DNA from: Tuctoria greenei
Taxonomy: Eukaryota > Streptophyta > Magnoliopsida > Poales > Poaceae
Direction: 5' to 3'
NCBI GenBank assembly: GCA_036927565.1
Contig: JAYESD010000001.1
Span: forward strand, 47,924,064-47,988,063
Length of the DNA stretch: 64,000 nucleotides
The stretch's first letter is position 1; each line of letters starts with the position of its first letter. Below the pieces are notes generated by a model that made no database searches, was not told where the DNA came from, and saw nothing but the letters and a program-made list of their open reading frames with translations. Shown piece after piece: positions 23,561-35,124 of the stretch. The position numbers were made by a program, and so were the translations under genes.

Positions 23561-24944
23561 TCTGCAATTAATAGCCAGACAAGTTACCTTTACATTCTCA
23601 TTAATTTATGCATGATAGAGGAAATAATGGGAGAGACAGTGAACTGGGTCCGTGCCAGTTCGAAGCCCGACACGGGCCATGCTCGGGCTTGACCTCAGAC
23701 CCCGCTCGGCCGCCCTCGGCTCCCTCGCCTCGTATTGAGTCGCCGGCCAGCGCCTTCCATCTGTGATGCCCAGCCCGAATCTTCCCCGAATCCATGAGGA
23801 TGCGAGGCGAGCCCGACGAGCGACGACTCCTAGACTCTCGTACAGAGGAGGCGAGGCAAGGACCCCGGCTGCGGAGGAGGCCATGACTACAATGGTCTAC
23901 ACGGCACGATCACACTTATTGCGTGTTGTGCCCATCCGAGTTGGTCACTTAACCCTAACCATTCATCAATGTTTGATTATCATCTGTCTCAGAAATTAGG
24001 AAATTTTGGCAGCATAACGTCGCATATTTAACACTACACCCCCCTATCCGGTGTAGTTCTTAAAGTACAAAGGGGGGCAACTGGTTAGCTCGAAAACTTG
24101 TTGCCTTACAAGTGTTGCGAGTCAAGGACAAATACTCGCAACATACGTTTTCGGAATTTTCATGGACTTATACGTACTCACAAACACGTGTGATGTGAAC
24201 GGGGGGGCTTGCGGCAAAGAGATACCTAGATACAGACTTTTAGGGTTAGTAATGGGCTGCCCGGCCCATATACACATAACTCTAACGATTCACCTCATGT
24301 CACCAGTCACGGGTAACAATCGTGACCCACACTGCCTATATACGCTAGGGTTGGGCCCGATGGGCCGTATATATGCTACATATATACCATGGCTCGGCCA
24401 GGCTTTGGGTCGGCACGACACGCTCGTCCCGCGAACGGCCCTGGCACGGCCTGACAGGGGAAAACAGGATATGTCGTGCTTGGCCTTGGCTTATGGCCCG
24501 TCGTGACAGCCTGGCCCGATACTGCAAATTTGTGGGCCGCGTCGAGCCTAATGTTTTCATGCACGAGACCGGCTGGGTCGACCCAGCACAGCCCATTGGT
24601 CATCTATAGCCACGACACAACCTAAGTGCCCCAACAGTCGGTCGCCCCCGACGCCGCCCTCGACAGAAACCAATTAAGCATAATCTACACTACACTAATT
24701 AAGCATAATCTACACTAAGCAAATTAAGCACAATTAAGAAACTTAACCACTTAAACATAATTAAATAAACATAATCTAAAGTAAGCAAATTAACTAATTA
24801 AACATAATTAAATAAACAATTAAGCAATTTAAGCATAATTTAAACAATTCAATTCAATTTCAAAATTGAACAATTCAATTCAATTCAAATTTAAACCATG
24901 CAATTCAATTAAATTTCAAATTTCAATTGAATGGGTTAGGGTGG
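23561..24944. other. CACTA 1 noncoding region upstream of Tnp2
   Basis: No convincing gene is present. 23600-24000 is GC-rich. 24240-24600 holds repeated GGCCC-type stretches, common in grass repeats. 24650-24940 is strongly AT-rich, with many short repeats around AATTAAGCATAA and CAATTCAATT. A related but rearranged stretch with GGCAGTATAACC is found in CACTA 2 near 61160. Confidence 0.6.
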
Positions 24945-25450
24945 GGTGGGGGTGTTTGGGGGGGGGGGGGGGGGAGGGTTGGGGGTCTGTGGAGGGGAGG
25001 GGGGCTAGGGGAGGGGAGTGGGGGTCTGTGGAAGGGAGGGGTGCTCGGGGAGAGGAGGGGGAGGGTGGGGGGACCTCTGCAGGGGAGGGGAGGGGATCGG
25101 GGAGGGGGGCGGCACTCGGTCGTGGAGGGGAGGGGGAGGTGGTGCCGGTGAAGGGGAGGTGGAGGGGGAGGGGGAGGGGGACCGGGGAGGGGAGGTGGAA
25201 GGGGAGGGGGAGGGAGGGTCGGACAGCGGCAGTCGGCCGGGGAGGGCAGGGCAGCGCTCGGGGAGACGGCGGGGGGGGGCCAGGCCGGCGGTCGGGGAGG
25301 GGAGGAGAGGGGAGGAGGGGAGGGGAGGAGTATTACATGGCAGCGGCGGCGTTGTACGGCAGCGGGCGCGGCGGGGCGGCGGCGCGGCGGCGGTTGAGCG
25401 AGGGCATCGGGCGCGGCGGGGAGAAACAAACGGCGCGCGGCGGGTAAGGA
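24945..25450. repeat. G-rich low-complexity tract in CACTA 1
   Basis: The plus strand is almost pure purine with many runs of three to more than ten G, dissolving into GGC/GCG-rich sequence near 25340-25450. The long frames that cross it are glycine/arginine or proline low-complexity and have no domain, so I do not call them genes. Runs of this kind can form G-quadruplexes. It lies between the Tnp2 gene and the right terminal repeats, where a promoter or leader is expected. Confidence 0.7.
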
Positions 25451-25479
25451 AGAGAAGGCGCGCGCGCAGGGGTAGGTTA

Positions 25480-25722
25480 AAATACGTAACTTACATCGGC
25501 TAAATAGTAAAATGACATCGGCCTATGTAACTTACGTCGGCCATCCTCCAAGCCGACGTAAGTTTACATTTATTGTTGTTGGTCTACTAACTTACGTCGG
25601 CGGCCGACGTAAGTTAGTTAACTTACTTTGGTTTTTCCTGGCCAACGTAAGTTAGTTTATTTACGTCGACCAGCCGACGTAAATTAAGTTGGCAGACGTA
25701 AGTGTTAGTGTTTCCTGTAGTG
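25480..25722. repeat. Right subterminal repeats and terminal repeat of CACTA 1
   Basis: About eight copies of the ACTTACGTCGG / CCGACGTAAGT unit in both orientations lead to the right terminus TTCCTGTAGTG at 25722. Confidence 0.85.
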
Positions 25723-27724
25723 ATCACTAACATCCAAGTGTTGACTCCAAGATCCTTGATTCATTGGAGTCTTTAACACCTGGTATACCTTCTACTTCAA
25801 ATTCCTTAAATGAATTCAACCCCAAATCTCCAAATTCACGTCGATCTAGAAAACACTAGTTCGCTAGTTCCGCGAAGTGTGGACTTGTCCGGTCCTGAGC
25901 AGACTACTTCGATTTTCCTAGTTAATTTTTCTTGAATTAATTCTAAATTGACACGAATCAAATTCAAACCTGTATAAACGTGTTAAAGGCTATTAGAACT
26001 AGTTAGTGATCATTAAAAACAACTCATTAACAAGTTACACCTTGCATTTGCATCAATTCATGTCATATTGAGTAATATATGTGCATCTATTGATTGTGTT
26101 TCTTGTCTTGTATGTTTATTGTGCGGATTAGACGGATTTGCGCTATAGAGTGCCGCGGAGGATCTCCAGCACCAAGAGTTTGAAGGCTTTGTCCCGAAAC
26201 AATCTCAAGAGCAAGGCAAGTGTCCTTGAAGCATATTGATCGAGTTTTTAAAATAAATATTTTGATTTCAAAACTGCATGCTTGTGTCAATTTGATGGGA
26301 ATCCTATGATACAAAGTTTACTAGCTTTGTTTGACCACCCTTGTCACCTGGAATATATGGTTGAGAGTCGGGAAGGGCTTTTTACCTTTTTGCTTCGCTT
26401 AATTAATTTGGATGGAACATAACTATAGCACTTAACTATACATTAATGAGATTATGATTAACATGAACTGGTTAACATGATATGGCATTGGGTGATCTAA
26501 GCAAGCCTGGTATGTGGATGGGTTGGATGTTATAGTGGTTTTGCTTGCTTTAGATCCAAGGACCAGTTTAAGGAGCGATCATCCAGGATTTACAATGCCA
26601 CCACGAGGCCAAGTATGGGTGCGGCGTAGCTGATTAATTAGGGCTTTGCCAGTGCTATTTGGACCATTAAGGATGCTCGGGGAAGGGGTAGTCGCATTGG
26701 GTTTATTGATGATAGGTGGGACTACCCTAGGATCATAATGGCTCAAGAGGGGGCCCTTGGTTAAAGATGTGCTCAGTTGGAAGCATCGCCACCGGTGAAA
26801 CCCTAGTGGGGTCTAAATAGGCTAGTAATCCCTTCCTAAAAGCTATTTTTTGATCTCTTGGCCACACACATAAGGACGTGTGAGACGGCATAATTGAGAT
26901 TCTACAGTCATCGAAAGGTGATGAAATCACAAACACGTGAGTAAAGTGGTACAACCTCTGCAGAGTGTGTCTAAAAACTATCATGATAGCCGTGCTCCCG
27001 GTTATGAGCAATCTGGACCCTCACATGATTAGATGGATTTCGGATTTGGGATGGTTTGGTTTTGGTTTGGTACTTGTTATGGTTAATGATATGGTTATGT
27101 GTGGTTATGAACTAAATTTTGATATTGATTATGGTTATTGGAAATGAGGAATCTAGAATATGGATGATTGAAACAAATTATTGACTGGTATTATGACGAT
27201 TATGTGGTTTATGATGGGTTTACTTCACATATATATAATATATTGCTTTTCAAATGTTTTAATGTACTTTCAGCACTTAGCCTTATTATTGTCATCATTT
27301 GAATCAGCTACATGTCATACTTTCCACACTTGCAGAGTACGACATGTACTCACTCTTGCAATTCCCCCACCAACAGTTGTAGGTCAAGATTGGGAGTTTA
27401 ACGGTGATAATGCGAAGTTCTAGGTCGTGTCTGCTGTCAGCTTTGCCTGTGGTGTTGATTGGAGCTGCGCTATACCCTATTTGCTTATGCTGCTTAGTTT
27501 GCTCAGTTTAGTTTATTTCCGCTGCATTAGTTGAAACTTGTCATTAATTTTCGTTAGGGCTTGTATTTGTTGATAGTATGAATTGTGTAATAAAAATGGT
27601 TAATTATTATTGTTATGTGGTAATTATTTGTATATCCTTTTGTGAATGCACTCGTGTATGTGTGTTGAACGTCCTGGGCACATATATGCGTTCACTTGGT
27701 TTATTTTCATAATCGGGTGTCACA

Positions 27725-28480
27725 ACTTGGAGCTTATCCAAGGCTAACACCACAACTGTGCGGTCTCTGCGGATCCTAAGGAAGCCGGAGGGGGTCGGCA
27801 TCATCAGGACATGGTAGCCATAGTGGGCTATGACCATGAATTGGTACAGGGTGGGCCTGTCGATGATGGCGTCGAAGGGGAGGCTGACCTCCGCGACGTC
27901 GAACAGGATCCTCTCTGTTCTGAAGTTTTCGGGTGTCCCGAAGGTCACCTGAAGGTGGATGTTGCCATACGGGGTGATGTTCGCCAGTCCCACCCCCGAG
28001 AACGGGCTCGAGGGGGTGAGCTTGGATAACGGGATCTGCAGCTGGTCGAAGGCGACATGGCTGATGAGGTTGAGGCTGGCCCTACCATCTATCAAGACAT
28101 AGTGGAACTTGACATTGCCGATGGTGGGGGCGACCAGGAGGTGCAGGATCCCGACTCTTGCCATGTTCTTGGGGCAGTCAGAGGAGTCGAAGCTGATCAG
28201 TGTCTCCTTCCACTTGTGGTGTAGTGCCAGAGTGGGGGCAGGAGCTATTGAGGACATTGCTTGGCACAAGGTCTTGACCGCGTTTCGGGACGCGAGATCA
28301 AATGACCCCTCGAAGATGACATGGAGTGTCTTGCAACGCTTGTGGTTGTTGTTGGTGTTGGAGTCCTCGTCCTGGTGGACCACCTTGACGGCCCATTCAT
28401 GCTTCTGGTACTTCATCTCCTCGTCATCGTCAACCTTAGGGTCCACCTTCTACTTGCCCCTTGCTAGCGGAAAGGAGCGC
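27725..28480 (-). pseudogene. T1 protease region
   Basis: A 277-codon open stretch on the minus strand (28446 to 27613) encodes the end of gag and the retroviral-type protease of T1. Its active-site motif reads VLIDGRASLNLIS, where this lineage normally has Gly-Ala after DG, so catalysis is doubtful. The conserved block YGNIHLQVTFGTPENFRTE and a FDVAEVSLPFDAIIDRPTLY segment follow. The open frame runs past 27725 into the LTR of Tekay A, so its last 37 codons are not element T1 sequence. Confidence 0.75.
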
Positions 28481-28489
28481 CTTCAGGAC

Positions 28490-29420
28490 ACTACTGCGCG
28501 CGCTCTTCGTATCGCTCCACATATCTTGGTCTCTCGACATTCGCTTGCGGTGTGGTCGCGAGTCTTGTGCACCGGGTAGGGCCCGACACTGTCGTCAGTA
28601 GCAGGTGGCTGACGTGGGCGTTTGTTGGGGTGTGGGGGTCTGGTGCCACCGGTCGCAGCTGCTGCCGCGACGGGTGCCCCCTGCAGCGGCTTGTTCTGGC
28701 CGCCACCCCAATTCTTGTTCTTCTTTTTGCCGCTACCTGGGGTAGCAGTGCCTTCACCGGTCTGGTCAGCTCTGACTGCCCCGAAGGCAGTCTGTTTGTG
28801 CTAGTCACGGCCTTCTACCACCTTGGCGCACCGTCGGCGATGAAGAAAAGCTCAGAGACATCTTGCACATTTTATGTGGCTAACTTCTCGAGCAGGATAC
28901 TATAACAGAAGCATTCAGGATGTTGGGCATGGATTTGCGTACCTGGGAGAACTGCTAGATGAATGATCGTGGCGTCTCCTTGGGTTGCTGGCGCATGCCG
29001 TGGAGGTCGAGCTTGGTGTCAAGGCACGTATAGGAGCTATCAAAGTTCGTCGTGTACTGCCAAAACAGATTATCCCAAGAGGTAATAGACCCCTCCGGCA
29101 GGTTCATCAGCCATGACCGGGTTGAGCCGGTCAGGGGGACGGGGAAGTAGTTCACCAGGATGAGCTCATCCGCTCCTGCAGCAAGGAGTGTCATGGTGCA
29201 GATCTACAGGGACATGGCTGGGTTGACGCTTCCATCAAACTTCTCAGGCAGGTGTGACCAGAACTCGCGCGACCACATCGTTAGGCGGACGAATGGAGCC
29301 AAGGTCGTGCACCCTCCGCTGGGCTTCATTAGAGAAGCATATGGAATGGCATACCCCAGGGGGGTTTGCTGCGCACCTTGCGGTGAATGCAGTGTTCCCG
29401 CCTGCAAGACGTGCGGCTAC
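28490..29420 (-). pseudogene. T1 gag core, broken
   Basis: The minus strand encodes the gag core seen intact in T3: FWSHLPEKFDGSVNPA (near 29210-29270), then after a frameshift near 29200 ADELILVNYFPVPLTGSTRS, and the block ending in PRSFI (near 28955), with a stop directly after. A degenerate zinc knuckle is encoded near 28530-28580 (VHKTRDHTASECRE), where the first Cys is replaced. A Cys-rich plus-strand frame over 29160-29687 is the antisense of this region. Confidence 0.7.
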
Positions 29421-30145
29421 TGCGGAGCTTGCTGTTGTGCCATCTGCTGTGCCAAGTGCTGCTGCTGCGGCACCGGCTATGCCAAGTACTGCTGCCGCGG
29501 CACCTGCTGTACAGAGTACTATAGGGGGCGGTCGCCCAAAATAATCCTGGTGAGGCGGTGGCGGAAGTTTTACCTATGGCGCACCTTGGATGGAGGACAC
29601 CTCCTGCTCAGGTCCTTGAGGGATGTATTCACGTCAAGGTTGCGCCGTCTCTCCCGCTGCTGCTCAATGATGACACTACCGTGCTAGTAAGCTTGGTGGA
29701 ATTGGAGTCAACAGAGTGACGATCGATGGACAGTGTGCGTGACAATGACACGTGACGTCTCCCTCTGTTGGGAGAGTTGATGGCTACAACGACGAAGTGG
29801 TCGATGTCTTGGACCCACTGCTGAGACGCTCCCTGGGAAGCGTTCAAGGAGGATGGGTGGTGGAGATGGGCCCTGGCTGTTGCCAGAGCACTCTCTGTAC
29901 TTGCACCCGGTGGCTCCAGGGGTGCCGACTGGGTCGGGATGTGCCCCAATGCACCGCCCTAGCCAGCTGCATCTATGCGGGGGTGTGATGGACCAGACTA
30001 TGCCACTCGGGCGTAGGATCTGGTCACTGGACGACGGCCAGTGAATCTGCCGTCCACGGTCTTGATGTACACCATTGTGGTGAAATCGCAACCACTTTTT
30101 AGAAGAAAAAGCCCCTACATGGCGCTTCAAATGTTGAAGTGTTCT
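29421..30145 (-). other. T1 5' gag remnant, leader and primer binding site
   Basis: On the minus strand, the LTR edge near 30146 is followed by CATTTGAAGCGCCATGTAGG at about 30112-30131. It corresponds to the T2 primer site TTTGGCACGCCAGGTAGGGG with several changes. The rest is degraded leader and N-terminal gag with no long conserved frame. Confidence 0.55.
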
Positions 30146-31973
30146 TGCGACACTTCAACTGGACCTGCTATGCGAGCAGCCCGTGGAGGTTCTTGATCGG
30201 CAGGGCTTAGTGCTCATGGGAGGGATTACGCATATGGGAGATGGCGAGACAGTGGTTTCATGTGGTTTGGGCCACCGGAGCATAATACCCTACTCCACGG
30301 TGAGGCTTGTATTGTTGCTGTGAATGCGTGTGTAGCATGTGTATGCGTTGAGACTGGATCGGATCCTTTGTAACGGTGGAAATACAGTTCTTTTATAGAC
30401 AAGGTCGGTGTAAGACCTATGTGTGCTGAATACATTGGCTTGTAGTGAATACACTTGCTTTGACGATAAAAGTTTTGAATATAACCAAAACACCTTTTTA
30501 TTAAGATCCGACTAGTTCTGGTTAGCCCTGGCGCTAGGTTCTACTAGCTTTTGTTAGCTCCTGCTCAAGGTCCGGGTTGCTCTGGCAAGGTCCAGAACTT
30601 GACTGCAATGCTTCTGTTTTTCATTTGCAATGTTTCGTACTTGCTTTACATCTCTGTAAAGGTTGCTTAGTATTCATTTTCTAAGTTTTTGGTGCGTTTT
30701 GGTTGATATGGATGATATCGTGTTACTGTGGTTTTGCAACATACTTATGTGAGGTTCTCACGTAAGGTGTTGTGTTCGGAACTAACTTGAGTCAAGTCGA
30801 GGACTTGGGCTCGTATGGATTGGTTGTTTATTTATGTACAGGTTTTGCTTGAGCTCAAGACATGGCTGGTGATGGGATCCATTAGACTAGTCTCAGGGAG
30901 GAGATGAGGTTCCAACAACCAAATTCAGGAGGAATTGTGGTTGAGCTGATCAGGAGGTTGCATAGCATGATTGAATCAAGAACAATGCATGTGAAGGTAT
31001 CGTGGACGTCATTGGAAGATGTTTGCACGTGTGCAAGGAGTGCATGGACGTGGCTACATGGTTCCGAGACGTGATGAAGAGATGTGGACGTAAAGAGTTG
31101 GTCGGAAAGGTCCAACCGACTAGGTTATGGACTCAGGCTGCGGCTGAGTCGGGTTTGACTCAAATATGGAAAGATTCGAGTTAGTTATGATAGAATTTCG
31201 TGTGGGTCACGAATCTGAGTTGTTTAGGAATGTGGGATACGTTTCTAAGGTGTTTGGAAGTCTTAAGATTGCTTCTATCTGCGTATAGAAGAATCTTGAG
31301 CAGTTATGGAAAGTTACGATTCGTGAACAGAGTAGGATTGGGTTCCTGATCTGAGTTGAGTTGGCTTTCGAGCTGGTTATATAAGCAAGGGAGCCCAGAG
31401 CTCGTGGTGCACGATTTTGGGGCTGTTCCTCTTTTGTTCTATTGAATAAAATTTGTAGTTTGAATGAAATTTTGTGCCTTGTTCTTCTGACTTGTTCCAG
31501 ACAAGTTTTCTCGTCGAGTTTCTGGACAGCACTACCTTTCGTCAGTGGTTTTATCATAACTCGAGTTTTACATATCCAATTGACGTGATTCTTTTTGGGT
31601 TGTCTTCACAACTTGTTTATATATCATATGTAAAAATTTCAGGGTCATTTGATTTGTGGTCTATGATCTACACGAGTTTCTTTGTAGCATTCCAGAACTG
31701 TTTTTCTCGGGTAGGGCAGATTGACCTTTGTTTGATCTTTCGATCATAACTTGAGTTTTTCTCGACGGATTTGAGTGATTCTTGTTGTGTTGTCTTCGTG
31801 ACTTGATTCTCTCTGATATCTATCACTTTTGTCAGAATGAAACACGTTTAGATTAGTCTCACACACGATTTCTTTAACAGATCGTTTTTCTGCCGAAGGG
31901 GTTGGGGTTTAATTGTTTCCGCTGCGTAAGATTTTTAAATCTACCATTCACCCCCCCCCCCTCTGGTAGCTTT

Positions 31974-34712
31974 TGTAACACCCTAAATTTTCGCATTATG
32001 CATTGCATACATGGTCATGCATTAAACACTAGTAGAATAAAAGAAAAATAATAAAACATATACATATACAAATATGTGTAGCAAAAGAAGAAAAAGAAAA
32101 CAATAATTATAGCCTAAAACTTGTAATAGGGAATAAGTATAAAAATAATAATAATAAAATATATATAAATATATATATAAATAATATATATAACAATATA
32201 TAAAAATAAAAAATATATTAATAATATATGTTATAAAAATAATAAATAATAAATATATAATATATAATATTAATAATATATAAAAAATATATATATAATA
32301 AATTATATAATAAAAGAAAAGTAAAAAAAAAGAAAGGCCAACCCGGCGGCCAGGCCAAGCGGCCCAGCCGACCGAGCGGCCTCGCCAGACGCCCCGAGTC
32401 CCGGCGCTCGCGCCAGCCCCACTGGGTCCCGGCCGCCGTACGCGCCCGCCCCCGACCGAATCCCGCCCCCCCCCCCCCCCCCCCGCGATTTTTCCCGCCA
32501 GCGGCCGACGCTCCCGCCCGGTCTCCCGCCGCCGTACGCCTCCCGACCCGACGCTCCCGCCCCGCCCCGATTCTCCCGCCCCGGATACGAGTCCCATCCC
32601 GCCCCGCCTCCCAACCGACTCGGTTCCGATTTTCTCGCCTACCGCCGCCCCTATAAAAGGAACCGAAGCCCCACGATGCTGCCGCCAACCACGAAGGAAA
32701 CCGCCGGTACAGAGAGGAAAAAAGGGGAGTCCAGAGAGCTGCGCCCAGGGAAGAAAAAAAAAAGGAAAAAGAAGGGGAAGAAGAGGAAGAAAAAGAGGAG
32801 GGCGCCACCGTTCGCCGGAGATCGTCGCCGACATCGCGCCGCCGTCGTCGTGCCGCCGAGGGACTGCTGCACCATCTACTTCGTCTATGCGTCGCATTTG
32901 TTCCGCGACCGTCAAGCCGTCAGATCTACGGTAGGACATGTTCCCGATGCGAATTTTTGCGATCATATTGAATCTAATAGGCGTGAATTGATTTTTGTTG
33001 CACCATAATTTTATTTTCAGCAGCATTAATCCACCCTAAAACCCCCGTAAACTCATATGAACACGTATGAACTAGTCGCATCTAATTAATAAACGACCGT
33101 AGTAAATTAATTATTAAACTGTGCATGCATGCATGTCATTGCATGTTGATTATTTTGTGTGCATTATGTTGAATTGTATATGTTTTCTTGTATGTATGAT
33201 CACGCGTAGAGTAACGTGCTCAAGAGGCCGCATACGAGGATTTCCAAAACCAAGACTTCGAAGCGCTTGAGCAACCCCATCCGCCGGAGCAAGGCAAGTG
33301 TCCTTGAAGCATATTGATCCTATTTTAAATTAAATGTTTTGTTTGCGAACTTGCATGCTTGTGTCAAATTGATGGGAACCCTATGGTAGGAAGTCTACTA
33401 GTTTTGTTTGACCACCCTTGTCACCTGGATTTATGGTAGAGAGTCGGGAAGGGTTTTTACCTTTTTGCTTCGCTTAATTAATTGGGATGGCAACAACACT
33501 ACATATTTAATTATGCATCAATGATATTCTGGTTAATGTGAACCGGTAAATACGATGGGTGATCTAAGCAAGCATGGTTATGTGGATGGGTTGGTTGTCA
33601 TGGTGGTTTGCTTGCTTTAGATCTAAGGACCGGTTCATGCGAGAATATGCAAGGTCAACAATGCCACCACAAGGCCAAGTATGGGTGCGGCGTAGCTGAA
33701 TAATTAGGAGCGCTGCTAGTATTGTATGGACCATTGGATGGCGCGGGGAATGGGAGTCGAGGAGGACTGCCCTGGGATCCACATGGCACACGAGGGGGCC
33801 CGTGGGTGGGAGAATAGAGGTTCAAGCCTGCCGGTGAAACCTTAGTCGGCCCATACATACTAGTAGTCCCTTTTGAAAGGCTATTTTGTGATCTCTTGGC
33901 CACACACCTACGGAAGTGTGAGATGGCACAATGGAGGTTCCTTAGTCATCAAAGGGTGACGAAATCACAAACATGTGGGTAAAGTGGTACAACCTCTGCA
34001 GAGTGTTAAAAACTATCATGATAGCCGTGCTCCCGGTTATGAGCGCCTGGATGACCTACATGATTAGAGTTGGAATTGGGATTTGGGATGGTTATGGTCT
34101 GGTAATGGTTATGGTTGGTTTATGGTTATGGTTTGGTAATGGTCATGGTTTATGGATTATGGTCATGGATACGAATTTGAGTTATGGTAAATGGACATGG
34201 ATAATGGTAATGTTGGCAATAATTGGATATGGTTTATATTTTGTTAATATGATAGTTAAGATGGGATTTGTTTCACATAGACATAGTATAATGCTTTCCA
34301 AATGTTTTACTGTACTTTTCAGCACTTAGCCATTATTATTGTCGTCATTTGAATTAGCCACATGTCATACTTTCCACACTTGCTGAGTACGACATGTACT
34401 CACCCTTGCAATCCCCCCCAACAGCTACTGGAGACAATTGGGAGTACCCTGAGGATCACGTGGAGTACTAGGTTGCGTACCGCCGTCAATTGCCTGTGGA
34501 TTGGAGTCGTGCTGTTTAGTTTATTTTCCGCTGCAATTATTTAGAGTTTTATCATTCGTGAACTATTGGATTATTGTAATAAAGTACTTATTCATTAGTT
34601 AAGACGTGGTTAAATTCTGTTTATCATTTGTGAATCACTCGTGTATGTGTGTTGAACATCCTGGGCACACATATGCGTTACGCTTGGTTCATATTCAGAA
34701 CCGAGTGTCACA
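31974..34712 (+). repeat. 5' LTR of Tekay B
   Basis: The LTR runs TGTAACACCC to TGTCACA. From left to right it holds a TA-rich microsatellite-like block (32030-32330), a GC-rich block with a run of about 20 C near 32468-32484, a TATAAAAG promoter box at 32652-32659, and a long transcribed part. Two splice-donor-like sites lie in the latter: ACG/GTAGGA at 32931 and AAG/GCAAGT at 33294. Long frames crossing it on the minus strand are low-complexity and are not called. Confidence 0.95.
32652..32659 (+). promoter_or_regulatory. TATA box of the Tekay B 5' LTR
   Basis: TATAAAAG stands in a GC-rich context and is repeated in the 3' LTR at 41507-41514. Transcription would begin about 30 bp downstream, which is an inference. 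Confidence 0.7.
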
Positions 34713-34715
34713 AAT

Positions 34716-34727
34716 TGGTATCAGAGC
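34716..34727 (+). other. Primer binding site (tRNA-Met) of Tekay B
   Basis: TGGTATCAGAGC begins three bases after the LTR end at 34712 and matches the initiator tRNA-Met site used by most plant LTR elements. Confidence 0.95.
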
Positions 34728-35124
34728 CGCGTTGACCGTAGGACGCAGCCTAGGTAGAATGGACACTCTAGAGCACTTAGGAACACTCTTCTAATCTGCT
34801 ATTTTCGAAAAATTTTGCTGCTGTTTTGTTTCCTTTATTTTCAGCCGCAAAAAGTACTGATCGCTGCTGCGTTTTTGATAAAAATTTTCAGAAGTGAGCA
34901 ATATTAAGTGCTGCTGTTTTGCTGCGTAAATTTTCGCGGAAAAAGGTGTGTTTTGCTGCTGTTATGTGTGGGTAAAATTATTGTGTTGGTTGCTGTATTT
35001 TTTCTCTTTATTTTTCGTTCTTTTGGAACCGCTGCACCGCTCTTTTTCCGCCGTTTTAGCTGCTGAAATTTTCAGATTTGTATTTGGTTATTTTTTTTCT
35101 CTAATGTATTCTTGTTTTCTGTAG
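34728..35124 (+). other. Tekay B leader ending in a splice-acceptor-like tract
   Basis: The leader is T-rich with no long frame. It ends in a strong plant-type acceptor, a run of pyrimidines followed by TTTTCTGTAG, with the G at 35124 directly touching the ATG of the extra ORF at 35125. Confidence 0.6.

Larger units (their letters stand above)
17189..25722 (-). mobile_element. CACTA (En/Spm-type) DNA transposon 1
   Basis: Terminal inverted repeats CACTACAGGAA at 17189 and TTCCTGTAGTG ending at 25722 bound an 8.5 kb element inside the Tekay A LTR. Both ends carry arrays of a subterminal ACGTAAGTTA repeat, and two gene regions lie on the minus strand, one for a Tnp2 transposase. Flanking 3-bp sequences are gtc (17186-17188) and atc (25723-25725), which differ at one base from an expected perfect duplication. 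Both genes are broken, so the copy is not autonomous now. Confidence 0.9.
4533..27724 (+). mobile_element. Tekay/Del-type chromovirus A (nested, 5' end outside window)
   Basis: This Ty3/gypsy element reads gag, protease, RT, RNase H, integrase, chromodomain, 3' LTR on the plus strand. Its 5' part is cut by the copia insertion at 4532 and lies outside the window. It is split by the CRM-like element at 5635-13085 and, inside its 3' LTR, by CACTA transposon 1 at 17189-25722. The right end is TGTCACA at 27724, followed by the presumed target duplication acttg (27725-27729) in Tat element T1. All coding parts carry stops and frameshifts. Confidence 0.85.
16308..27724 (+). repeat. 3' LTR of Tekay A, split by CACTA transposon 1
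   Basis: The LTR runs from TGTAACATCC at 16308 to 17188 and from 25723 to TGTCACA at 27724, about 2.9 kb without the insertion. The second half is alignable with the R/U5 part of the Tekay B LTR: shared blocks include the GCAAGGCAAGTGTCCTTGAAG segment near 26211, the GTTTGACCACCC segment near 26328, and the end. The first half is unlike Tekay B and holds the motif array at 16436-16823. No coding sequence is evident from 25723 to 27724. Confidence 0.85.

Noticed and set aside
23601..24000. Possible small genes in the GC-rich part of CACTA 1
   Set aside because: The frames are short, overlap on both strands, lack motifs and are not kept in CACTA 2.
24866..25503. Long overlapping frames on both strands (Gly/Arg-rich and Pro-rich)
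   Set aside because: They come from the purine-rich low-complexity tract of CACTA 1, have no domain, and occur in every frame because stops are rare in such sequence.
29160..29687. Cys-rich plus-strand frame that resembles a metallothionein-like protein
   Set aside because: It is the antisense of T1 gag and its leader, and its Cys runs come from GC-rich triplets on the other strand.
32022..33026. 334-codon minus-strand frame in the Tekay B 5' LTR, with a copy at 40988-41713
   Set aside because: It is antisense to the LTR promoter and reads TA-rich, C-rich and A-rich tracts; the apparent membrane segments are products of the TA repeat.
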